This document shows positions 42,691 through 50,055 of a DNA stretch of 64,000 nucleotides, piece after piece. Within the stretch, counting starts at the first letter, position 1, and each line of letters begins with the position of its first letter. Below the pieces are notes generated by a model. The model was not told the origin of the DNA. It saw only the letters and a program-made list of their open reading frames with translations, and made no database searches. A program made the translations under genes and the position numbers. The stretch is from UBA2336 sp036787955. GTDB lineage: Bacteria > Bacteroidota > Bacteroidia > Cytophagales > Cyclobacteriaceae. Where the stretch lies: contig DAIQOI010000006.1 of NCBI GenBank assembly GCA_036787955.1, forward strand, positions 1 to 64,000, given 5' to 3'.

Positions 42691-43161
42691 ATGGAAGAAC
42701 AGGTTATTAGCGCGTACGGAAACCGCCTCAGGGTAAGGGCAAGCGGATTGTGCTGGATTGATAACCGGTTATTACTGGTTAATCATGCCGGACTGGGGCG
42801 ACCGTCTTTCTGGGCGCCCCCCGGAGGCGAAATATTGTTCGGACAAACAGCCGGCCAGACTGTTGAGCGGGAATTCCTGGAGGAAACGGGCCTTGTGGTG
42901 CATACCATCCGCTACCTGTTTGCCGGTGAATTTATAGCCCCGCCATTGCATGCAGTAGAGTTGTTTTTTGAAGTTCAGTATGAATCCGGAAGCCTGCGTA
43001 CGGGCTGGGATCCGGAAACAGAAAGTCAGGTTATCCGGGAGGTACGTTTTTTATCGTGGAATGAAATAGCCACCATACCACCCCAGGAGAAGCACGGAAT
43101 GTTTAGGTTCTGCCAGCTTGCCGGTGACCTCAAGAATCTAACCGGTTTTTATCGTTTTTAG
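42691..43161 (+). CDS. Nudix hydrolase
   Basis: The 156-residue protein hydrolyses a nucleoside diphosphate linked to another group. The Nudix box is GEILFGQTAGQTVEREFLEETGL: it fits G-x5-E-x7-REUxEExGU except that the first Glu is Gln. The REFLEETG metal-binding core is intact. WAPPGGEI precedes it. No partner gene suggests a substrate. Confidence 0.87.
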   Translation: MEEQVISAYGNRLRVRASGLCWIDNRLLLVNHAGLGRPSFWAPPGGEILFGQTAGQTVEREFLEETGLVVHTIRYLFAGEFIAPPLHAVELFFEVQYESGSLRTGWDPETESQVIREVRFLSWNEIATIPPQEKHGMFRFCQLAGDLKNLTGFYRF

Positions 43162-43182
43162 TCCTTTCGCACAGGTTTTACC

Positions 43183-43214
43183 TTGTATTATACCTGTCAA
43201 AATCCCTATACTTG
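43183..43214 (+). promoter_or_regulatory. Predicted promoter of the membrane protein-DUF3822-coaD operon
   Basis: TTG at 43183-43185, 21 bases, then TATACTTG, seven of eight consensus positions, 20 bases before the ATG. Confidence 0.5.
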
Positions 43215-43234
43215 TAGCCTTAAACCTTAACGCA

Positions 43235-44047
43235 ATGAACCTGACTAAAATCATAGCCTTTGTATTGTTTATCGTGGCTGTTGCCATGGGCTATTATTTG
43301 TACAACAGCATCGCCAAAACCATCGAATTTACGGAGAATATTAAAGTTACAGAGAAGCAAATCATCGATAAACTGGCCGTGATACGCGAAGCCGAAAAGG
43401 TGTTCCTTGAACAATACGGACGCTACACCAGCAACTGGGACTCGCTGATTAATTTTATTGAAAACGGACAGGTGCCCATTATCCAGCGCAGGGAGGTGAT
43501 CAAACCTGCAGCTTATGGTGTAGACTGTGTAAAGGTGTTCTTTGATACGCTTGGCTTTATGTCAGCCAAAGATAAAATCTTTAAAAAGACCTATTCAGTT
43601 AACGCTTCCGGCAACGGTGAATTTGTCAGGTTTTATGTACAGGTAGGCGACCTGGTGGTAAAAGGGAAAAAGGCCTATGCATTTAAGCGTGATGGAAATG
43701 AAAGGATAGAAGATGTATCTTTCCTGGATAAAGGGACCGTAAGCAGCTTAGCCGATGTGAAACCGGGGGATAAAATAAAACAAGGTCAGAACCTAATCAC
43801 GTTCTGGGACTATCAGATTAATCCCAATGTTGACATCAAAAACCTGAGCATTGTTCCGGGTTCCGGTAAAACATTCGACATTTATACCGGCCAGATTGAC
43901 CGTAATGGTTTAAAGGTTTGGGTTATTGAGGTTAAAGACCCTGCGCCCATTAACCCCGACAGGAAAGAAACCAACGAAGCAAAAAACCGCAAGCCGCTTC
44001 GGTTTGGCTCGCGCACCGATGTAACCACCAGCGGTAACTGGGAATAA
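43235..44047 (+). CDS. Membrane-anchored protein of unknown function
   Basis: A 270-residue protein with an N-terminal transmembrane helix (IIAFVLFIVAVAMGYYLY), then a helical stretch REAEKVFLEQYGRYTSNWDSL that looks like the N-terminal part of pilin-like proteins, and a beta-rich C-terminal domain with VKPGDKIKQGQNLITFWDY. It sits one base before the DUF3822 gene and is almost certainly in one operon with it and coaD. The long helix followed by a beta domain recalls pseudopilins, but no prepilin cleavage site is seen. Confidence 0.68.
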   Translation: MNLTKIIAFVLFIVAVAMGYYLYNSIAKTIEFTENIKVTEKQIIDKLAVIREAEKVFLEQYGRYTSNWDSLINFIENGQVPIIQRREVIKPAAYGVDCVKVFFDTLGFMSAKDKIFKKTYSVNASGNGEFVRFYVQVGDLVVKGKKAYAFKRDGNERIEDVSFLDKGTVSSLADVKPGDKIKQGQNLITFWDYQINPNVDIKNLSIVPGSGKTFDIYTGQIDRNGLKVWVIEVKDPAPINPDRKETNEAKNRKPLRFGSRTDVTTSGNWE

Positions 44048-44048
44048 T

Positions 44049-44939
44049 GTGCAGCTAATCACCACGCCATACCGGCTGCTGAAAAAAATCCGGGATGAAC
44101 AATTTGATGAAGATCAGATTGGTAACTACAACCTTGCCCTGCTCACCGGCCGTCACGACTTGCAAGTATTGGTCTATGACGAAACTTTGCACAGGGCGTT
44201 GTGGCTTGAGGATTACGTTTTCCCTTCCTCGAAAAATGATGAGGATTGGCTTGCCGCACTTCAGGAGGTTTTTGACCGGCATCCTTTTTTAACAGCAGGA
44301 TTCTGGAAGAACATTCGGGTGGGTATAAAAACCGGTTCTTTTGTGCAGATACCGTTGAGCCTGTTCGAACCTGCATTTGCAGCCCAATACCTGCACTGCA
44401 ACGCCAGCATCCACCCATCCGAAGATGTTCTGTTTTACCGGCATACGGAAAGTGGCCTGGCAACCGCATTTGCCCTGCCGGCAACCATCAGAAACTGGCT
44501 GCTCTCCGTTTATCCCCAGAATAATCCGGTGTTTATCCACCAGTCTTGCGCCCTGATAGAAGGAACGTTAAACGAAACCAGTGCTTATCCTGATAACCCG
44601 TTGTATATTTTTGTAGACAGGTTCCGGCTGCATATTCTTTCGGCCGAAGAGGGCAAACTGCGCTACTACAACCAGTTTCCCATTCACAGTTTTGACGACT
44701 ACATCCGGTGTATCATGCTGGTCATGCACTCATTGGGCATGGATCAGCGCAAGGGGAAGGTTATTCTGTGGGGATTTGTCGGAAAAAATTCTCCGCATTA
44801 CCAGGAATTTTATAAATACATTCAAACTATCACTTACGGCAAGCGGCCTGATGTTATGCGGTTTGGTTATGTATTTGATGAAATCCAGGATCATCAGTAT
44901 TTTGATGTGATAAATATGTCCAGGCTGTTCCGGTCCTGA
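44049..44939 (+). CDS. DUF3822 family protein
   Basis: The 296-residue protein from a GTG has the split ASKHA/actin-like fold of DUF3822: LQVLVYDETLHRALWLEDY, FWKNIRVGIKTGSFVQIP, and the central NPLYIFVDRFRLHILS. The family occurs in Bacteroidota next to coaD, as here (13 bases upstream). Its task is unknown. The GTG start overlaps no alternative ATG in frame. Confidence 0.82.
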   Translation: MQLITTPYRLLKKIRDEQFDEDQIGNYNLALLTGRHDLQVLVYDETLHRALWLEDYVFPSSKNDEDWLAALQEVFDRHPFLTAGFWKNIRVGIKTGSFVQIPLSLFEPAFAAQYLHCNASIHPSEDVLFYRHTESGLATAFALPATIRNWLLSVYPQNNPVFIHQSCALIEGTLNETSAYPDNPLYIFVDRFRLHILSAEEGKLRYYNQFPIHSFDDYIRCIMLVMHSLGMDQRKGKVILWGFVGKNSPHYQEFYKYIQTITYGKRPDVMRFGYVFDEIQDHQYFDVINMSRLFRS

Positions 44940-44952
44940 AAACAACTGTTAC

Positions 44953-45408
44953 ATGAAACGCATCGCCTTGTTTCCGGGTACTTTTGATCCTTTCACCAAA
45001 GGGCATGAGGACATTGTTTTGCGCGGATTAAAGCTGTTTGATGAAATCATCATTGCCATCGGATACAACAGCGGAAAAAGCATCCGGTACTTTGACATTG
45101 ATCTGATGGTGGATCGTATAAAAAGTACCTTTAAAGATTATCCGGCCATTACGGTTACCACCTATGCCGAACTGACCGCAGCCTTTGCCAGAAAACATCA
45201 GGCGCGATACCTTTTGCGCGGATTGCGCAACACCACCGACTTTGAATACGAAAACAGCATTTCACAGGTTAACCGCAAACTGAATGAAGAGCTGGAATCT
45301 GTTTTTTTAATCACCAGCCCGCAGTTTGCCTGGATAAGCTCTTCCATTATACGGGAAGTACATCGCTATGGGGGCGATGTATCGGCTTTTCTGCCCTATA
45401 AACTTTAA
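44953..45408 (+). CDS. coaD: Phosphopantetheine adenylyltransferase
   Basis: Transfers AMP to 4'-phosphopantetheine in coenzyme A synthesis. 151 residues, normal length. It has FPGTFDPFTKGHEDIV with the catalytic His-x-Gly-His-like motif, the LLRGLRNTTDFEYE substrate loop, and ISSSIIREVHRYGGDVS at the end. The stop shares TTAA with the convergent Nudix gene. Confidence 0.94.
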   Translation: MKRIALFPGTFDPFTKGHEDIVLRGLKLFDEIIIAIGYNSGKSIRYFDIDLMVDRIKSTFKDYPAITVTTYAELTAAFARKHQARYLLRGLRNTTDFEYENSISQVNRKLNEELESVFLITSPQFAWISSSIIREVHRYGGDVSAFLPYKL

Positions 45409-46085
45409 CGAGCCACCTCAATCAGCTCGTAGTATCGCTCAAACACGTAACTGATGGACTTGTAAGAGTGTTCCAGCGCATGGTATACTTCTTTCGGGTT
45501 CATCCAACGAATTTCTTCTATATCTTCCTCACCGCTGGGCTTCATTTTCGAATCATCTATCAGATCCATCACATACCACCGTGTTTTCTTCAGCATGGGT
45601 TTGCGGTTCATGGTGTACGTATGCCAGGTGGTACAGATTTTGGCGCCTGCCTTTACGCTAATGTTGCATTCCTCTTCCACCTCGCGTACCGCAGTATCGC
45701 GATATCTTTCGCCCCTCTCCTTCTTTCCTTTGGGCAAATCCCATTTTTTCAGCCGGTATATCATCAAAAACTTATCTTTTTTACGAACCAGGCCCCCCGC
45801 TGCCTTTACCAGGCTGAATTTACTTCGGAGATAGTTCTTGATGTGGTCGTAATCCGAAACAGTTAAATGGAGCGACCATAAGCCAAAGGGGACCTTGGAA
45901 TTGAGAATAGCCAGAATTTCATCCAGCTGCTTTTCTTCCACGTTTTGTACCCATACATGATGCACCAGCTTTGCCTGGGTTATCGGTTCGGTGCGGGCAT
46001 CCAAAACATAATTATAACGGCCGGCCTGCGGTGCTTCGTCAACCTTATAAATACGCATCAGGATGTCGTTGACGAACAAATTCAT
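45405..46085 (-). CDS. Nudix hydrolase with N-terminal extension
   Basis: The 226-residue protein starts MNLFVNDILMRIYKV; the open frame continues 51 codons upstream into the pyrE region but that part looks non-coding. About 85 residues precede the Nudix domain. The Nudix box GKKERGERYRDTAVREVEEECNI fits the pattern except that the last Gly is Asn; the REVEEE core is kept. The preceding KKWDLPKGKK supports diphosphoinositol or ADP-ribose type substrates, but that is only a hint. Confidence 0.82.
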   Translation of the reverse strand: MNLFVNDILMRIYKVDEAPQAGRYNYVLDARTEPITQAKLVHHVWVQNVEEKQLDEILAILNSKVPFGLWSLHLTVSDYDHIKNYLRSKFSLVKAAGGLVRKKDKFLMIYRLKKWDLPKGKKERGERYRDTAVREVEEECNISVKAGAKICTTWHTYTMNRKPMLKKTRWYVMDLIDDSKMKPSGEEDIEEIRWMNPKEVYHALEHSYKSISYVFERYYELIEVAR

Positions 46086-46223
46086 ACAGCGGGAATACAA
46101 ATGTGCATAGCTGCAAAACAAAAAAATATTCGATTGTACACAAGAGGTGGTGTAAGTTTTTATGATTTTTAGTGCTTTATTGATTTGTAATCCGGTTTGT
46201 ATCAATTTAGGGCAAATTAAACC

Positions 46224-46880
46224 ATGAGCTTTGTACAAATTTACCCGCCTTCGGCGCAGGAAGTGGCCGCCCTGTTGCTCGATATTGGCGCCATTAAAGT
46301 CAACCCGGAAAAACCCTTTACCTGGGCTTCCGGCTGGAAGTCGCCCATCTATTGCGATAACCGCCTTTCGCTGTCGTATCCGTCAGTGCGGACGGCCATC
46401 AAAAACCATTTGATCGAAGCTTTGAACCGCAATTTTTCCGCTGCAGATGTCGTTGCCGGTGTTGCCACAGCCGGCATACCCCAGGCCGCACTTATTGCCG
46501 ATGCCCTGCAGAAACCGCTCGTCTATGTACGAACTGCACCCAAAGACCACGGCCTCGAAAACCTGATAGAAGGGAAAATAACTGCGGGCCAGCGTGTAGT
46601 AGTGGTGGAAGACCTTGTCTCCACAGGGGGCAGTTCACTGAAAACCGTTTCAGCGCTGCGTTCGGCAGGCGCTGAAGTAGTGGGTATGTTGTCTGTATTT
46701 ACTTATGGACTGGACGTAGCCGAAAAGCAGTTTACAGAACAAAAAGTAAAACTGATTAGCCTGAGCGATTATCACCACCTGCTTCTGGTGGCTCAAGCAA
46801 AAAACCTAATCGCACAGAAACACCTCACCTTGCTAAAGGCCTGGCATTATGATCCGCCGGCATGGCAACCACACCACTGA
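46224..46880 (+). CDS. pyrE: Orotate phosphoribosyltransferase
   Basis: Pyrimidine synthesis: joins orotate to PRPP. The 218-residue protein starts MSFVQIYPPSAQEV. It has FTWASGWKSPIYCDNRLS, GVATAGIPQAALIAD, VYVRTAPKDHGLENLIEG (flexible loop, here PKDHG) and the PRPP motif VVVVEDLVSTGGSS. Single gene between the divergent Nudix gene and a Cys-rich exported protein. Confidence 0.95.
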   Translation: MSFVQIYPPSAQEVAALLLDIGAIKVNPEKPFTWASGWKSPIYCDNRLSLSYPSVRTAIKNHLIEALNRNFSAADVVAGVATAGIPQAALIADALQKPLVYVRTAPKDHGLENLIEGKITAGQRVVVVEDLVSTGGSSLKTVSALRSAGAEVVGMLSVFTYGLDVAEKQFTEQKVKLISLSDYHHLLLVAQAKNLIAQKHLTLLKAWHYDPPAWQPHH

Positions 46881-46943
46881 GATACGTGAGATGAAAGCTT
46901 TTTTGTACCTTTAAATACTTTTTCTGAGAGCTTGAACATCAGC

Positions 46944-47360
46944 ATGATTCTGCGCCCTTTTATCCTTTTTGCTTTTCTGCCCGTATTGTTCAGTGCAGCA
47001 GCATGCCCTGCAAACTTCCGTGAAACCGCTAAACACCCTACCGATAACCCGCAGTATGCGGAGGCAAAGCCCATACCCAAGTTAACCTTGCCTCTCCACG
47101 CTTCCGAAACCTGTCCGGAATCAACGTGCTGCAACACTGCCTGCCCTTGTTCGCACTCCTGCATGTGTTGTGCTGTGCTGTTGGCCGAAAACTATGGGTT
47201 GTTCATTAACGAACCAATGAAACACACAGGTGGTTATCAGATCACCGCCTCTTCGAACGCGCAGTTCCACGTCTGGGTGCCTCCCGAGGCCATAATGCAG
47301 GTAAGGAGATACAGAAGTGTTCCGTATCTTTTTCACGCTTACAATATATCATCTGTCTAA
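46944..47360 (+). CDS. Cys-rich exported protein of unknown function
   Basis: The 138-residue protein starts at ATG (MILRPFILFAFLPVLFSAA) with a signal peptide. In the middle is a dense cysteine cluster, CPESTCCNTACPCSHSCMC with one more C: nine Cys in about 20 residues (C, CC, C, C, C, C, CC). The C-terminal ~55 residues are without Cys (GGYQITASSNAQFHVWV). No family recognised. It lies 18 bases before the DUF3347 gene and the pair is probably co-transcribed; DUF3347 occurs with copper export systems, so metal binding is a fair guess. Confidence 0.6.
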   Translation: MILRPFILFAFLPVLFSAAACPANFRETAKHPTDNPQYAEAKPIPKLTLPLHASETCPESTCCNTACPCSHSCMCCAVLLAENYGLFINEPMKHTGGYQITASSNAQFHVWVPPEAIMQVRRYRSVPYLFHAYNISSV

Positions 47361-47378
47361 CCCAAATATTCAAAACCC

Positions 47379-47867
47379 ATGAAAATCCTCACTTTAATTA
47401 CAGCATGGCTGATAACCTTATCTTCTTTAGCAAGCGATCATCCGCTTAAAAAAGTGGTTTTAAGTTATATGGCCCTGAAAGATGCCCTTGTAAAAGCAGA
47501 TGGAAGCCTTGCTGCTGCCCGGGCAAAAGACCTGGTGGCCGCCCTTCAGGAGGTGACTGACGCGCAGCTTCCGGCATCAGCGGCAGGCAACTGGAAAAAA
47601 CTTAAGGCCGACCTGTTGTTCGATGCCGGTCATATTGAAGAAACCACCGACATCGGGCACCAGCGCGATCATTTTGTAACGCTGTCGGTCAATATGTATG
47701 CTTTGCTCAAAAGCGCCGGAGCAGGACAAACCATTTATTACCAACACTGCCCCATGGCAAATAACGGCAAGGGTGCTTATTGGCTAAGCCTGGACAGCCA
47801 GGTGAAAAACCCGTATTATGGTGCGCAGATGTTGTCGTGCGGAACCACTAAAGAAGTGATCCGGTAA
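47379..47867 (+). CDS. DUF3347 exported protein
   Basis: The 162-residue protein has a signal peptide (MKILTLITAWLITLSSLAS). The mature part is a helical bundle with the DUF3347 end: YYQHCPMANNGKGAYWLS, then NPYYGAQMLSCG, where the Cys-Pro-Met and Cys-Gly are characteristic. In known cases this domain is found with CusB-like copper efflux or as lone periplasmic proteins. It follows the Cys-rich protein and is closed by a strong terminator. Confidence 0.82.
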   Translation: MKILTLITAWLITLSSLASDHPLKKVVLSYMALKDALVKADGSLAAARAKDLVAALQEVTDAQLPASAAGNWKKLKADLLFDAGHIEETTDIGHQRDHFVTLSVNMYALLKSAGAGQTIYYQHCPMANNGKGAYWLSLDSQVKNPYYGAQMLSCGTTKEVIR

Positions 47868-47892
47868 ATGCTGTTTTTTTGAGCCGTTGTTT

Positions 47893-47925
47893 AACCGCCT
47901 GTATGCCAACAGGCGGTTTTTTTTT
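47893..47925 (+). terminator. Rho-independent terminator after the DUF3347 gene
   Basis: A 10-bp perfect stem AACCGCCTGT / ACAGGCGGTT with an ATGCCA loop, followed by a run of nine T. Confidence 0.92.
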
Positions 47926-47983
47926 ACAAGGATATGGAAATCCTATTCTGAGAAACTGCCCCTTCGTGCCCTGCACAACCATT

Positions 47984-48024
47984 TGCAGGTACCAGGCGGG
48001 CAGCCCGCAACGGATGGGCCTGCA
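47984..48024. other. GC-rich structured intergenic element
   Basis: TGCAGG and CCTGCA pair at the ends; inside, GCGGGC-A-GCCCGC forms another palindrome. It lies between two terminators and no gene overlaps it. It may be a repeat-type element or part of the tRNA 3' region. Nothing else supports a function. Confidence 0.3.
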
Positions 48025-48036
48025 CAGATGAAATAG

Positions 48037-48062
48037 AAAAAGGTGCCTTACCGCACCTTTTT
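48037..48062 (-). terminator. Terminator of tRNA-Glu
   Basis: A 10-bp stem AAAAAGGTGC / GCACCTTTTT with a 6-base loop, five bases after the tRNA end on the minus strand, T-run included in the stem. It is symmetric, so it could stop transcription from both sides. Confidence 0.75.
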
Positions 48063-48066
48063 CGCG

Positions 48067-48138
48067 TAGCCCGTAGGGGAATCGAACCCCTGTTACCAGA
48101 ATGAAAATCTGATGTCCTAACCCCTAGACGAACGGGCC
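48067..48138 (-). tRNA. tRNA-Glu (anticodon TTC)
   Basis: On the minus strand the 72-base gene starts GGCCCGTTCGTCTAGG and folds as a cloverleaf: acceptor GGCCCGT/ACGGGCT (one G-T pair), anticodon loop TTTTCAT with TTC, and T arm AGGGGTTCGATTCCCCT. The 3' CCA is not encoded. Single tRNA, own terminator. Confidence 0.95.
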
Positions 48139-48244
48139 TTTAAAAAAGTGTCGCAAAGATAAGGCCACAACCTTTTTTTACAAACTTCACCTGAAAAAAA
48201 GTACTTTTCCTGAAAAGGATTTCAGAATTTCGGGCTGTTTTTTT

Positions 48245-49441
48245 ATGGGCAACACTTATAGTGCTGATATCTTTTTCAACCACCTGGCTCAGACCTCCGA
48301 CTCGCCCTACCTGCTTGAAGTAGAACGGGCAAAGGGTATCTATCTGTATGCACCTGATGGCAAACGCTACATGGACCTGATTTCGGGAATTGGCGTGAGT
48401 AACCTCGGACACGGACACCCGAAAATTATTGAAGCCATCAAAGCCCAGGCTGACAGGCACCTTCATGTAATGGTGTACGGTGAATTTATTCAGGCCACAC
48501 CCAACAACCTTGCCGAAAAACTCGTTAGCCTGCTGCCTCCATCACTCAACTGCTGTTATTTGGTTAACTCCGGCACCGAAGCCAACGAGGGCGCACTGAA
48601 GCTGGCCAAGCGATATACGGGCCGGACGGAGATCGTTTCTTTTTACAAGTCCTATCACGGCAGCACACATGGCTCGCTGAGTGTTTCGGGCAATGAACGG
48701 AAAAAATATGCCTTCCGGCCGTTATTGCCCGATGTGCGTTTCATCCGTTTCAATGAACCCGCTGATCTTGTCCAAATCACCCGGCGCACAGCGGCTGTAA
48801 TCATGGAAACCATTCAGGGCGATGCGGGTGTGCGCATCCCCTCTGCTGAATTTATGAAAGCCCTGTGCCAACGGTGCAATGAAACAGGGGCACTGCTTAT
48901 CCTGGACGAAATACAGTGCGGTATGGGACGCACCGGAAAACTTTTCGCATTTGAACACTACGGCATTGTGCCCGATGTGCTCACCATCGGCAAAGCATTT
49001 GGTGGCGGGCTTCCGATTGGTGCCTTCATTGCCGATAAAAAAATCATGAAAGTCCTCACCCATGATCCTCCACTGGGCCACATCACCACGTTTGGCGGTA
49101 ACCCGGTGTGCTGTGCATCGGCTCTGGCTGTGCTGCAGGTGATGGAAGAAGAAAACATCCTGGCGGACGTGGAAAGAAAAGGAAAATTGTTCGAAGAGCT
49201 GCTCAGGCACAAAGATATCCGTGAGATAAGACGCATCGGGTTAATGTTTGCGATTGACTTCGATACAGCGGAAAGAGTAAACCGCATTGTGCTACGTGCC
49301 AAAGAAAAAGGGGTTATCGGCTACTGGTTTTTATCGCATCCGCATAGCTTCCGTATAGCACCACCGCTTACAATCAGTGATGATGAAATACAGGAAGCCT
49401 GTTCACGCATCATAGAGGCGATAGAGGAAACTTCCGGGTGA
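48245..49441 (+). CDS. Class III (acetylornithine-type) aminotransferase
   Basis: A PLP-dependent transaminase of 398 residues. Signatures: VNSGTEANEGALKLAKRYTG, FYKSYHGSTHGSLSVSG, LILDEIQCGMGRTGKLFAFE, and TIGKAFGGGLPIGAFI with the Schiff-base Lys. It acts on an omega-amino group such as acetylornithine or 4-aminobutyrate; no arginine or GABA gene is adjacent, so the substrate stays open. A TACTTTTC box lies 36 bases upstream. Confidence 0.88.
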   Translation: MGNTYSADIFFNHLAQTSDSPYLLEVERAKGIYLYAPDGKRYMDLISGIGVSNLGHGHPKIIEAIKAQADRHLHVMVYGEFIQATPNNLAEKLVSLLPPSLNCCYLVNSGTEANEGALKLAKRYTGRTEIVSFYKSYHGSTHGSLSVSGNERKKYAFRPLLPDVRFIRFNEPADLVQITRRTAAVIMETIQGDAGVRIPSAEFMKALCQRCNETGALLILDEIQCGMGRTGKLFAFEHYGIVPDVLTIGKAFGGGLPIGAFIADKKIMKVLTHDPPLGHITTFGGNPVCCASALAVLQVMEEENILADVERKGKLFEELLRHKDIREIRRIGLMFAIDFDTAERVNRIVLRAKEKGVIGYWFLSHPHSFRIAPPLTISDDEIQEACSRIIEAIEETSG

Positions 49442-49443
49442 AG

Positions 49444-49983
49444 TTAACCCAACTTTTCGATGGTAAAATTGTGATTGGTGTAAATGCAGATATCGGCAGC
49501 TATCTGAAGACTTTCACGCACAATATCTTCGGCAGTTAAATGCGGAGCGTGTTTTTTAAGCGCCAACGCAGCTGCCTGGGCATACATAGCTCCTGAGCCG
49601 ATGGCAGCCACATCGCTGTCGGGTTCGAGCACATCTCCGTTACCAGAAATAACCAGCAGGTCATCTTTTGCAATTACCACCAGCATGGATTCAAGCCTGC
49701 GCAGATAACGATCCATGCGCCAGTCCTTGGCCAGCTCAATAGCAGCGCGCTTAACGTTGCCCCCGTAGCCGTTCAGCTTTTCCTCAAACCTTTCCAGCAA
49801 AGTAAAGGCATCGGCAGTAGAGCCGGCAAAGCCGGCAATTACTTTGCCCTCGAGCAACTTGCGTATTTTTTTTACGTTGCGCTTCACCACGTAAGCGTTC
49901 ATGGTAGCCTGCCCGTCAGCACCGATGGCCAGTGCATTGTTATGCCTTACTGCTATGACGGTTGTGGAGTGAACCTTATTCAT
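49444..49983 (-). CDS. hslV: ATP-dependent protease subunit HslV
   Basis: Proteasome-like peptidase of the HslUV complex. The 179-residue protein reads MNKVHSTTVIAVRHNNALAI; the catalytic Thr would be Thr7, so six residues must be removed, a short propeptide seen in Bacteroidota. IGADGQATMNAYVVKRN, VIAGFAGSTADAFTLLERFE and IGSGAMYAQAAALAL match the family. HslU, usually the neighbour, is not in the window. Confidence 0.93.
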   Translation of the reverse strand: MNKVHSTTVIAVRHNNALAIGADGQATMNAYVVKRNVKKIRKLLEGKVIAGFAGSTADAFTLLERFEEKLNGYGGNVKRAAIELAKDWRMDRYLRRLESMLVVIAKDDLLVISGNGDVLEPDSDVAAIGSGAMYAQAAALALKKHAPHLTAEDIVRESLQIAADICIYTNHNFTIEKLG

Positions 49984-50055
49984 GATTTTTTCAATGCGTT
50001 ACAACAAATCCTGTTCTGGCCGTGCTTGCGGGCACTTACGGTTTGCAATTATCCA

